From the NCBI GenBank assembly GCA_021209875.1, contig JAGYVD010000006.1:2418001-2482000 (forward strand): 64,000 nucleotides of DNA. The letters run 5' to 3'. The notes under the pieces were generated by a model. It searched no databases and had not been told where the DNA came from. It saw only the letters and a list, made by a program, of their open reading frames with translations. The position numbers were made by a program, and so were the translations under genes. Below are positions 50,005 through 61,140 of the stretch, in pieces (the first letter of the stretch is position 1; the number at the start of each line of letters is the position of its first letter). The DNA comes from Rosellinia necatrix. Taxonomy: Eukaryota > Ascomycota > Sordariomycetes > Xylariales > Xylariaceae.

Positions 50005-53000
50005 ATGCATGATACTGCAGAAGGGGAGCCGGCAGCAAAACGCCAACGGCTAGAGCCAATCCTCGATAGCAAATCTCTTCCCCATCGTAATGGCCCTGCT
50101 GAATCTCAATCTCCAGTGGCGAAAACCTCAATCCGCCTTGAAGTATCTACCCCGCATCCTAATTCGAATTTGAAAACGCAGAATGACTCTGCTACAGCTT
50201 ATCCTGACAACGAATTGAACAATAGCCGGTCACTTCAAGCTGTTGAGTCAATATTGGAACCCTCGCGGGGCTCTGGTCAAGCAGGATCATTGAGTAACGA
50301 CGAAAGGCCCCTAGAGGACATTTCACGAGCAGGCGAAGGTTCACCCCCACATGATGATGCCCTCGATTCCTTTTTTGATGCTGCACTCTTTGAAGATGAT
50401 GTAGATATGGGCTGTGAAGATAGCGGAATGAAGGTTTGCTTCGGAGTGGTAAGTTCAGACTCTCTTGAGTTATACTAGATATTAATTCTGCAGATTACCG
50501 GGGTAGCCGCTACTTATGAACGCCAGGCCTCACAGGACCTTCCAACATCATTCAAGGTCCAGTTGAATTCATCTAGCCGCTTCATTTCAAAGGAATACAG
50601 ATCCATTCGTGGCCGGATTCAGACTGAACATGCACAGCTTCTCGAAGGCATGATGGATGAGTCTAGTTTAGATCTGCACATTACTTGCACAATTGACGCA
50701 AGACCCGTAGCGAAGAAAAGAGGACGCACACACATGTTACTGCCTTGTACTTTGGATATTACAGTTTACGGACCATTCGAGCTATTTGATGAACTCGGAA
50801 ATTGGTTTCAAGATTACGAAGTTCATCTCCAGGACCCTCGACTGTGCCATTTAGACACCAAATACTGCAATCCTCAGAGACTCTCAAGCGCCAGGCCGTG
50901 GCCTTTGGTATCCGAGATCGTCTCTCAGAGGTTATCACTCGTTCCAAGGGAAATGCCAGAGAGTTCCGACTTTTTGGATGTTTTGAGCAGCCACGTCGAC
51001 TTAGAAGAAACGCCCCAGCCGTTGGCGATTCGTACTAGTTTAAAAAGGTGAAGACGCACAAAACGCGAAACCTTCTTCGAGTTATTAACAAGCTTTGAAA
51101 AGTCATCAAAAACAGGCTTTGACGTTCATGTTAAACCGCGAACAAGGCTGGGGTTTCAACCGTGGGCATGCCGACATATGGGAGATCGTTGACACTGGTA
51201 GCGGAAGAGTGTGAGTCTTGAGCATCTTCAAGGTCTAGGCTAATAGACATATTCAGGATTTATTAAAATATGAAATACTAATGATAGGATGTTGGTAGTT
51301 TCCTGAATACGATCTCTCGTCTTTATCAGCCCGAAGAGCCACCGAACTTCTTTGGCGGGATTATTGCAGATCCAATGGGATTTGGGAAAACCCTCACAAT
51401 GATATCTCTCGTTGCAACCGACAAGGAAGCAGAGGAGATGGCTGACATATGTATAGATGATTCGGAGACTCACAAGCCAGATATTTCTGCCACACTGGTG
51501 GTAATTCCACCACCCTGTAAGCCATTTCCTTTCAAACGATGCCTCCGAACTAACTGACGCGGGTGTATTTAGTAATTGGTACATGGGAAGAACAGATTCG
51601 AGTGTAAGTTACAGATTTGGCACATACATAATATAGTTGCTAAAGTTAAACAGTCATGTCGTAGACGGGCAGCTATCATGCCGTCGTCATCATGGTAAAA
51701 CACGGATAATGGGGGTGGACGAGATTGATTCAGTTCACATTGTTCTCACTACTTATCATACAGTATCCGCGGACTGGAAAGCTGATCAAGAGACCGGTGA
51801 TTCTCCCATTTTTGGGGTGCGATGGAAAAGAATCATCCTGGATGAAGGTTTGAACCATTTGAATCCAGGTAGTTCAGTTCTGATACGGATCATAGCTCAT
51901 TTTATTCGCAATGGGAATGCGAGAATGGCTCGCGCCGTACGCGACCTTGAGGCGGCTTCTCGTTGGGCAGTTACTGGCACGCCGATTCAAAATCGCCTCG
52001 GTGATCTTGCCAGCCTTCTCAGATTTATTCGAGCGTATCCGTATAACGACCCTAAACAATTCGATGCAGATGTATCTCGACGGTGGAAATCCGGAGAAGA
52101 CGAAGAAGCAGTGAACAGACTGAAACGTCTTTCAGCTTGTCTACTGCTACGTAGACCAAAGGGCGCTATAGATCTTCCTCCACGACGAGACCTGGTTTTT
52201 GAAGTCGATTTTACGCCGGAAGAGAGAGAATCATACGAAAAAATTCGACATCAAACGATCACCAACATTGATGAAGCCTTCGGCAATGACGTAACCCCTT
52301 CGATGTCTTATATTTATGTCAATGTTTTGCAGCAGATAGAGTCCCTCAGATTATTCAGCAATCTTGGACTACATTATCTTTCTAGGCATACAAAACCATC
52401 ACGTCAGTGTCTAGAACCCGATCAGTGGGGAAAAAATGCCCAGCGCACGTTTAATTCGCAACGGGAGATGGCCTCGATATTTTGTATGCAGTGCTCCTCT
52501 GCCCTCGGACTAACAGAGACCCTTTTAGACGACACGGCACATCCAACTGAGAGCGCGCAGTTCACAAGCTGCCTACAATTCATCTGTAGCGAGTGCGCAA
52601 GCAAAAAGCATCTCTCTGGAAAGGTAGTCGGCTGCGAACACAGACCACCGTGCCCAGTCGCTCCTGTCTCGACGAGTGGTGCTGCTCTAGAAGAGGTCGG
52701 ACACCTCGTTACTTCTAATATTGAACCGGTGTCGTTCTGTCTTCCGTCAAAGATCAAAGCCTTCATAGAAGACATCAAAGGAGTTCCTAGCGATGTGAAA
52801 TGGTAGGTCTAGACGTCTCTCATTCACTATTGCTAGTTGGCATCATCTGACATTCTATCACTAGCATTGTCTTTTCAACCTGGAGACTGACCTTGGACCT
52901 TATCTCACGAGGGTTGGAGGATGAGGGCATCAAGAGCATCCGATTTGATGGCAAGGTGCCTCAGAAAGACCGCCAATCGGTACTTGACTCGTTCAATTCA

Positions 53001-53534
53001 GATCCAAATCTCCGGGTCATGTTGCTCACTCTGTCATGTGGAGCGGTAGGGTGAGTTAGTTATCAGGTCAACTATTACTATTGAGTATCATGAGTACTAA
53101 ATAACGACCAGATTGACGTTAACAGTTGCGTCTCGAGCTTATCTGATGGAACCACACTGGTAAGCGGTTATGGCTATCTTCAACTATGCAGTACGCTGAC
53201 TGGTCAGGAACCCGACTTTGGAAGAACAGGCATTAGCCCGTATTCACCGTCTAGGGCAGAGTCGAGAAGTTGAAACTGTTCGCTTCTACGTAAGAGACTC
53301 ATTCGAGGAGGTATTTAATAAAGTGCGATTGAACGGTTGAGAAGATATGTATTAATACATATAACAGCAAGTTATGAAAATGCAAGAATCTAAGAAGCAG
53401 CTTGCAAGCGTGCTTCTATCACCTCATGATAGGGAGAATAGTACTGATAACTTAGGAACACTCGAAGTAAGTCCCTTCATAAACCTGAACCTGATAGAAC
53501 TAACATTTAAAAGAAATTGCGGTCGTTGTTATAA
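50005..53534 (+). CDS. SNF2-family ATPase/helicase, Rad5/HLTF-like
   Basis: DNA-dependent ATPase of the SNF2 superfamily, 970 aa, apparently intact over twelve exons: 50005-50448, 50494-51047, 51103-51210, 51299-51516, 51573-51603, 51654-51847, 51896-52802, 52865-53050, 53112-53159, 53208-53310, 53368-53466 and 53514-53534 (2913 nt). The N-terminus is disordered with a KRQR basic patch. HQKQALTFM opens the helicase. Motif I is DPMGFGKT (Lys399), where DMGLGKT is usual; motif II is DEAH (515-518); motif III is VTGTPIQN; motif VI is RIHRLGQ (908-914). Between the lobes, spaced CxxC pairs (CMQC, CSEC) mark a reduced or degenerate RING-like insert. The last exon encodes only LRSLL-type residues. 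The closest roles are chromatin remodelling or post-replication repair, but this fungal subfamily is unplaced. The 48-nt intron inside DEAH is open in frame. Confidence 0.9.
51848..51895 (+). other. 48-nt in-frame intron inside the DEAH motif
   Basis: GT-AG intron splitting the Ala codon of DEAH in the SNF2 gene. Its length is a multiple of three and it contains no in-frame stop, so its retention would insert 16 residues into the ATPase catalytic motif rather than truncate the protein. Confidence 0.8.
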
Positions 53535-54721
53535 GGGTGGTACTTATATAAGCTATACTAAATTGTCCAATGCCAAGTTACAAGGTGTGTAGATTTGGGT
53601 TTAGGCTAAGACCTTATATCCAAGGGATATCACAACTAGCTTTCACAGCCACCGAGGCTTTGGCAACTGTTAATATTGTCTAAAAGAACGGTGCTCCTAT
53701 AGTAGAGGGGAAGTAACTAGGTCATTATGCACGCACGATTTTAACTTGACGCTTGTTTCCCAGGCTCTCTGGGGGCTTAGCTACATTAGCCCCTTAGCCG
53801 AAGTGTAGGGTTCAGTTCTGTGTCCCACACAACGGCCGCTGTCTACTGCTCTCCATCTGTTCGATAATAGCTCTCAATACTAGAAGAACGACGAAAACGG
53901 TTGTGAAGAAACAACTAAAGATAATCACCTCTTGCTATTTACTGCCCCGAAGTGTATCAAAATTAAATTGATGATTCTCGAACACGGTAGCTATATTGCC
54001 ACTATCACTTCGTTTCATGCCACCCATTTACCACCTTTCAGAGTGACCTTGTGTGAGTTGCCTAAGTCGCATAGCGTGCCACCGGCTGAATGGATATAGG
54101 CACCGGAGATCCCCTCTTGATATCACAGGTCCAGGAAACCGTCCAATAATCACATACCCAGAACCCCGGACTTCGGGCTCCTCGCTCCACTGGCTGCGCT
54201 CGATGGCTCTTCGTCGTCGGGCTGTCTAAGACTTGGCGGTCTGGAGCCACATACCGTTCTGCACGTGAAGAAGTATAAGCAGGATACTAAGAGACTGGTA
54301 GCTCGTAACTGACCTGAGAAGGACAAGGGCGGGGCGTTGCTAGGTTCTTGGTGATCTGACCTTTTGCTCCATCATTGATAAGTGCCGGCCCGCTCCATGC
54401 ACTTGTCTTGTCTTGAAGGGCTTAGCTGGGCAGTGCCTGTAGCCCACAGGAGCTCAGTGTTAACTTTTCCCCCAGCTTGTTTCCCTGGGACCAGCGTATC
54501 TCCCCCTGGGGCGGCGCGTCGTTCCCGCCATTCATTAGTGTTGGACCTTTTGAGGGTCTTTGGAATTAACTAGTCAGCTGGCCACGGCGCTTGGTCCAGA
54601 TTTGGGCAGGCATATTCTTCGAGGCGGGGACAACTAGAGGTGAGAGTCCGGTCGATCGACTAAGTAATACTTGTATAGAGAATGGCGATACTCCATATTT
54701 GAGGACATTACCACTATTGTA
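53535..54721. other. Intergenic between SNF2 gene and HNH pseudogene
   Basis: No gene recognised. Around 54258-54325 a short stretch (GTAGCTCGTAACTGACC) resembles part of the LTR-like relic at 43745-43992 (GTAGCTGGCGACTGACC), too short to call an element. Confidence 0.4.
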
Positions 54722-56263
54722 CTATTGTATTATTGAAAATGGTGTTGATCTAATCTTGGTGTCTGGGTTACTCGTAGTAACGCTGTCGTTTCCGTGACTG
54801 TCCCCTTTCGCCTTCTTCTTCGAGGGTAACATCCATTCCCGTGGTTGATGGAGGTGTAACCGGTCGTTGCGAGTGCCCGTAGTGTTGCTATAGCACTCAG
54901 TTGATTCGTTACCATTGTGGCTATTCCCACTACTATAGTTATCATCCTCGGAATTGGCAACGTCGCTCTCGTCACCATTCTCTGTATATAATTCATCCTC
55001 TTGTCCTGTCCTACCTTTACGCTTACCCGGACAGGTGCTCCTGAACCCCCCACCGTCATATTGGCGGTGTAGCTCATTAGGGGATAGCCATTCGACATAC
55101 CCGCCTGGACCATCTCCAGATTCGTCTCTCTCTTGCGATTGTTGCACACAATAGCGTACTATACGGCGCTTGACAGGCAGCTGAGTAATGAAAGGCTTCA
55201 ATAGCAGTAAAACAGCGCTAGCAAAACGGACGTATAAAAGTTCAGGTGGAATATCTCTTAGCGTACTGGATGCAAAAAGTTGTTGTCGCAGTAAAGGAAT
55301 ATTATAAAAATCCATAGCGAATTCGCGCGTACTTATTCCAGCTGTAGATAGTACATGGTTAGTACAACTCCCATTCTCTGGGACGATAGTAAACCAATGT
55401 TCATAGAATGCGCGGCGGAGGTCGTTGCGAAGGCTAATCCTATTCGCCGACGCCTGGTCAACATCGTGATGGGATCCGTATTGGGACATAGCATTACGCT
55501 TGAACTATCCCCGCTGTGCGCCGGGAATAATATGTGCGCTCTGGATTAGGCCTGATGTTTGTGTAATGATGCAGCGACTTGCAGCTGGAACACCAGGTTG
55601 GCGCCAGTGTAAATGTCAAGGCCAGCCGCGTTTCGATGACGCGTTATGATCGCTGGAACTATGGCCATGGAAGGGGTCCTCTTGGTGTAGTTCATGCTCT
55701 GCTTCCTGACCTCGCTCGGGATCCTGCAGATCGCCGTGGAATGGGTATCGATGTGGAAATTCCTAGTCTTGGAAATTGGGCACAACGGGGTACGGAATGA
55801 TCAAATCTGAAATCGGTCGGTCGGTGTGGTCATCAGTGGAACTCGAACGTGTACGTATGGTAGAGACGAAGAACTAGTATCTAGCACTGGTAAGTATATC
55901 ATCATGGTGGCATTTGACGCGGTGTTCGCCAGCTCTAGCTGTGGCTAAGCATCCGTCGGGCGGGTTATTTGCCACGATATGGCAAGCGGCCAGGGCGGTG
56001 CCGTAGTGGATGCCTTTCGTGGATGATGAAAGGTTACGTTCGCGATGGTCTAGCTGTGGGAGTTGGAAGAGGATGTCGTGGGGCGCGTGGTAGCCTGGAT
56101 GGCAAAACGATGCCCTTGCTATCGGGGCGACAGGCGGAGAGAGGTGGAGGGTGGCGAAGAGCGACCTCTGGAGAGGCCATCTTGTGGTCACGGAGTTTTT
56201 CAGATGTAGCGGCGTTTGTTCAGAGACATGGTTTCGACTGCCTTGGCGCGTATTACTAGCCAT
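54722..56263 (-). pseudogene. Fungal HNH-endonuclease domain protein, pseudogene
   Basis: A single 513-codon reading frame runs through the whole segment without any frameshift but is cut by four in-phase stops at 55874-55876 (TAG), 55763-55765 (TAG), 55616-55618 (TGA) and 55505-55507 (TAG). Frame and order fit the common fungal HNH protein: FCHPGYHAPHDILF (N-terminal), HYGTALAACHIVANN, YPVVPNFQD-stop-EFPH, then the HNH core RCIIT... SAHIIP... FKRNAMSQYG, ASANRISLRNDLRRAF and FTIVPENG, followed by an acidic, basic-patched tail. At two stops the family usually has Trp (RDW-type positions), which fits TGG-to-TAG changes. No intron with good splice sites removes the stops. A functional copy would be a DNA nuclease of unknown role. 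Confidence 0.75.
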
Positions 56264-56538
56264 AACTAACTACCTATGTAGGTGCCCAGTAGCCACAACT
56301 ACCTAGCCACAACTATGGCCTGTAGACATTGGTCTAAGAGGCCCCCAACACCATGTATTGACTATCAAGGTTGTCATTGTAGATTTGGGGTGCTTGGTGT
56401 AAACCGCTACGGGAATGTGATGGCGTACCATAGTAGAGGAGGGCCATGCAACATGTAACATCCTGGCTGACTTGATTTAAATTGTTAGGATAATATACGG
56501 CGTGTATTATAACGATTAGTGAGCTCACTCCCTGTCAC

Positions 56539-58129
56539 CTAGTAAAGCAGGGGACTTTCACACAGCCAGGCATCCTTTCCCAATTGGTCTGTTGTCGGGC
56601 GCTGACTCGGCGACACGACCAAGCAGCTCTCAAGAAAATTGATGCAGCCGACAGATACGCCACGAGAAAGGAGCCGCTCCTTGGGTAATGGGATTTCACG
56701 GGCCATGAATTGCGACAACTGTTGACAATCCTCGAAGACGGCTTGGCCGGCTTTCATCCGATACACAACCGACCCCAGCGACCAGATGTCTACAGCTATG
56801 CTATACTCATCTATCGTTCCGCTGGGAAGGTTGAAATCATCTCTCGTGAGGATACCAAGCACCTCGGGGGCTGCGTAGGCGACGGCGAAGACCCGCGTCC
56901 GAAGCGCCATGTCACTGTCACCCTCAACACGCTTGCTCAGTCCGAAGTCGGCGATTTTCACCCACCAATCTGGGCGGCCTCTGGCGACTAGGATGTTCTG
57001 AGACGGTTAGGAATAACGGGGAATGAGAGGCGGCTGGAGGAGGGGAGATGCTTGCCTGGGGCTTGAGATCGCGGTGCGCAAATCCTCCCTCGTGCATACA
57101 ATTAAGGCCTTCTACAACTTGTCTTGTTATTTGCCTAGTGTCGTCCTCGGGGAGCGGTTCACCGAGGAATTGCTGCAAGTCCCCGAGGTGTAGATACTCC
57201 ATAGCTATATAGACACTCAATTCATCATCCCACCACCCACTCGACTGCACAAAACGGTGACTATACTACGACGAAGTTGTTCGTGTTAGCCAGAATTGAT
57301 ATCGAGCATACGGTAACCTGGGATGGGGTTGAGGTCAGATTACCCTGCGATGGGAGAACTCGGCCACTGCCTGTAGTTCTCTCTCATAATCGACAATACT
57401 ATCGGAGGAGATGTCCTGCTTTTTTACTTCCTTTACTGCTCGTAAGTGACCTTGCTTCGGACCGGATACACAGGCCTCGAGCCATACAGATCCGAAGCTT
57501 CCACGACCGAGCAGCCTTGACTGCCTCCAATCCTCCGTGGCGCGCAATGCCTGCCCACTGCTATCCGGTTCGGAGTACATATATGTGTGCTGCGTAACGC
57601 CATCCGTGTCGACAGAAGTGTCGAGCCTCAGATACTGGACAGGAGTAGAAGAGAGAGCCGAAGGCTCGTGCGTCACCTGGTGCACCGCTTGGTGCACGGC
57701 TAGTGTCCAGTGCTGGCCGATGCAATTCCCCGGCGCGAGGTGTGGACCATGGGTATCGGAGTAGACGTCGAGGTGCTTGCCCTCGCCGGTGAACAAATTG
57801 GAAATGCGATAAAAGCCGTCGCCCCAGGCATCGACGCGCCAGAACTGTCCGCTGTAGTCGCCTGTCTCGGCCAACACCACGTGCCTGCTCTCCGTGTCCC
57901 GGTCGTTGAGGACGTCGGCGGCCTTGGACGTACCGGCCTTGACGGTATGCAGGCGATAGTAGCCCGCGTGGCCGGTCTCACGCAACATCCACTGGCTGCC
58001 GTCGTCGCAGTCGGCCATGTCGACCATCGATAGCTCCCGAGAGTTGGGCGAGCCCAGGATCAGGCGAGCGCCCGACCAGTTATTGCTCAAGATATAGATC
58101 TCGCTTGTGCTGAGTCTCTCGGGAGCCAT
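56539..58129 (-). CDS. Ricin-type beta-trefoil lectin / Ser-Thr protein kinase fusion
   Basis: Predicted 477-aa protein. Exons 58129-57344, 57244-57056 and 56997-56539, all phase 0. Residues 1 to about 150 look like a ricin-type (beta-trefoil) lectin: three repeats, each ending in a QxW motif (SQW 45-47, QFW 95-97, QHW 139-141) with GYYRLH and GFYRIS strands. The kinase domain follows: GRGSFGSVW (208-216), AVKE (Lys233), HRDLKPQN (319-326), DFG (342-344), AAPE and an activation segment of normal length, ending close to the last kinase helix. All catalytic residues are present. The second intron (56998-57055) is of GC-AG type (CAG/GCAAGC), and its removal is needed to join HRDLKPQ to N. The first junction (57245-57343) is less sure because it drops a few residues found in relatives. 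No signal peptide or membrane segment, so it probably acts in the cytosol. Confidence 0.82.
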
Positions 58130-60126
58130 CTCTACGAGCGTCTCTGGCTGCTGCTATTCCCTACGTTTTGTTGGCGGTATAACAACTATAAATCATAGAC
58201 AGGTTTAACCGTTCAGGCATAAACAGGAGGGGTGATGCCCCTCATTGTCTAACCTTGTATAGTACATACTCCGTCTCTGCTGACTAAAACCCCGGCTCGC
58301 CGGCGCCACACGGTTGTGTTCAGTGCCTCTAACGTGTGGCGCTAGTGCAAAACCATTATCGATCCAAACACAGAGCCAACCCTCAACAGTCCGTATGGTT
58401 CGAATGCATGAGCCGTGTCGTGGCTGAACCAAAGATGCTATTCATGCCCGCGGACTGCTATAAGCGGGAGGCTAGGTAGCTCTAGAGATATTCCGTTCGA
58501 ACCGTATGCGCCATCTACTCGCTGGCGAAACCGGGTGAATGTAGCCTGAGCCCAAATTGTTGATTGAACTAGATGGTCGAGAGGTGAGTTTATGAGTTGT
58601 CTCGATGGCTATGACCTGCGGCCGCTGACAAACCAGGTCGTGCATCGTCGGAGCAACGGTACACATCTCAGGCGACTAGGTAGCAGGGTTCACATCTTGA
58701 AATGCCGGACCTGGTCGAGTCTCACAAGTCCTAGCCTTAGGATCAGAGAATGTGCCTCACAGTTGAACGATGACTTGGAATGGCCTTCTTCGGTAAGGGT
58801 ATTGGCTCTTTCAGAGATCTCTTGTAAGTTGTGCCATATTAATCTCATATTCCAGCTCATTGATATTAAGCGGGGTGGCATTGTCAATCTGCCAGGGGCA
58901 CATAGGCATATGAGAACATCTGAACTGGCCCTGTGAATGGCGTTGAGTGAACGCCTGTGCGAGAACTTGAACAATTTCTAGACTTACGGCGACTGCTGCT
59001 AGGACCAGATCCTTGCCGCAGCTAATAGTATATAGCTTCTCGTGGAGGTCTTGCATATCCTTAGGAACACCGCCGTCAAGGGATCGTAGTATAGAAAATC
59101 TAAAGGTCATGGTAAAGTCGGCCAACGTCTTGACAAGGCTCTTAGACATGCCTGACTTAACCGTGCGGGTCGAGGGGGCGGAGGTAGACGGAAAGCTGAC
59201 GATGAAGCGGCTAGTGGAGAAGGTGGTATGAGAAGACAAGGGGCCTGGAATGGCGTCGCGATCGCTGTTTATGAACACATCTTGGTTCTGCAGCGGTCTG
59301 CTCCTGCTCTTTGTTGGGTTACCCGCTTGAGTGCTCCTGATCCTGGTTTTGGAACGATGTGGGAGCTCTCTTGCCCGGCTTCACATGGCTCTCTGTCAGT
59401 TGTAGGGATCATGGAGTGAGTAGATAGACTTGTTCTAGGCTGTAGGTGGTTGCACCTAGGGCTCAATAGGGTTAACAATTGATTCCTGAACCCTTAAAGG
59501 TCCTTATATACACCCATTTCCAGTTCTAGAACCATCCTAGGTGTCGGGTAGTAGCTAGCAGTGTTATCATTGGACCTGACACTCTCGGAGTTTGCGCTCC
59601 ACAGCTCGGGCCCAAATATTTAGTATTGGGGGCCGTGGGGGCGTGAGAATTCGGTCGTCCTCTATGATTTCCCTTTCTCGGCATCGTGTTTCTACTAATG
59701 GTGCCTAGGGCTTTGCGCGTTGTCGGTGACGATAAAGGAGCAGCGGTGGGAAATGCGGAGGATCCGTAATAGTCCACAGCACCTTGTAGCCATACTTCAA
59801 TCACTGACCTGTGCATGGAGATAGAGTTGAGCGGAGGCTGAGGGAATGGTTTGCTGAACAGTGGCGTTTTTGCACCTTGACACCGAAATTTCAGTTAGTA
59901 ATGACACTTCTGCCGTTTGAAGCTTATCTGTCTTCAATTGAACTCAACCACAGAATGAACTGTGAATCAACACCATACAGGTATAAATGTACTATACCTT
60001 GCACCATCAGACTATAAATATACATACATTGGCAAGCCGCAATCAATTACAAGGGAGAGAATTAGGGTATAAGAAGGAATTAGGGTATAAAAAGGGCGCG
60101 CAATAATCGCTCACCTGAGTGTTGAC
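58130..60126. other. Intergenic with one possible fragment
   Basis: No confident gene. A possible exon lies at 58986-59278 (-). A segment at about 59460-59590 has features of an eroded LTR-like sequence (TATATACACCC, then a TATC-ATTGGACCTGAC stretch), but no partner was found. Repeated AGGGTATAA-type units lie at 60065-60095. Confidence 0.35.
58986..59278 (-). other. Possible coding fragment
   Basis: An open frame with protein-like composition (SKSLVKTLADFTMTF, DMQDLHEKLYTISCGKD) ends at a good donor-like GTAAGT. No acceptor-linked downstream exon or family could be recognised, so it may be a relic exon. Confidence 0.2.
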
Positions 60127-60745
60127 CTAAGTGTCTGTCTTTGACCCCCTCCAGTACCCAGGCGGAGCGTCGTCTTGATTGTCGCCACCCATGACATACG
60201 GCGGTCTCGCATATATTTCACGCCAACCATCAGGGCGGCCGAGGGCATCGTAGTGCGCCACGTACTGATACAAGGCCATGTACATCCACCTGAAATCTTG
60301 CTCGTCGTCAGAGTCCTCAGGGGCCTCAGAGCCGCTAATATCAGCCTTCTTCCCCAGTTCTCGTCTTTCCTCGGGACTAAGTCCGGGCTCCGGCCACTCT
60401 TTCTTTATCGAGTAACTTCACGACGGGTAGATTCAGATCCAAACCACCCATGCCTTCTAGGTGGTCAAGCGATTTGAGGCAGATACAGTCGACGAATATG
60501 CAAAAGTGGTAATGTGAGCTGCTTACTGCGGGCTTCCAGGCGATGTCTTCGATGGCCGCATCCACATCGGAGTTGAGCCTTACAGCGAGGTTTTCAGATG
60601 CCCAGGCTCGGAAATACTCTCGAACTTGGTGGGAAGTGGCGCCGCTCGTGAAGCAGGGGGGAACATTAGCTAAATACTGCAATTGCAAGAAGGAAGCCAC
60701 CGGGCGATCTCTAGTCGCAATACAAAATTGTAGGTGCTGAAGGTA
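60127..60745 (-). CDS. C-terminal part of an unrecognised fungal protein
   Basis: Two exons are supported: about 60745-60527 and 60402-60127. A 124-nt intron (GTAAGC ... AAAG) joins them in phase 0 and avoids stops present in the alternative frames. The first exon contains LANVPPCFTSGATSHQVREYF and AWASENLAVRLNSDVDAAIED; the second contains an acidic PEDSDDEQDF stretch, an aromatic WMYMALYQYVAHYDALGRPDGW segment and the C-terminal APPGYWR tail. I do not recognise the family. The 5' end is not resolved: possible upstream exons at 60814-61140 contain an in-frame stop. The gene may therefore be truncated or decaying. Confidence 0.45.
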
Positions 60746-60810
60746 TGCTTACTGGAAACCTGTCAGTTGGTTTGTGCTAAGGAGCCAGCAGTTGGATATC
60801 CTCAGTGCAC

Positions 60811-61140
60811 CTATAACGCCTCGTCCTCAACTACCTGGAGGTCATGCTGGGCTCTCAGGCTATCGTGGCTGTAATCCTTCACGTCGTGCTCTATGACGTC
60901 GCGCATGTGCTGCAGCATGCGATTCTAGGTTTCATCGTTCAACTTGGCACAGCGATATGCCCGGCAGTTACGCTTAGCCGTGAAGTTCACATTGGGCTCA
61001 GAAAATCGTTCAGGCTCACCGCAAACCCCCAAACGCCACCCTGGAACTCGTCGCACGTCAAGCTTGTGCTGATGTTGGCGAATTCGGGAGCTCCAACGGG
61101 TAACCAGGTGTTCTGACCACCCTGCATGGGGGCAGTGCTA
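60811..61140 (-). pseudogene. Coding-like remnants upstream of 60127-60745
   Basis: Two coding-like pieces. One (about 60990-60811) reads RNCRAYRCAKLNDET, then a TAG at 60925-60927, then NRMLQHMRDVIEHDVKDY and on to a second TAG at 60811-60813. The other (about 61140-61026) reads APEFANISTSLTCDEFQGG and ends at a GTGAGC donor-like site. They could be 5' exons of the 60127-60745 gene or of a separate decayed gene. The TAG codons are one transition away from CAG. Confidence 0.35.

Noticed and set aside
60403..60526. Frameshift between the two halves of the 60127-60745 gene
   Set aside because: A 124-nt intron with GTAAGC donor and AAAG acceptor joins the halves in phase, so a mutation need not be invoked.
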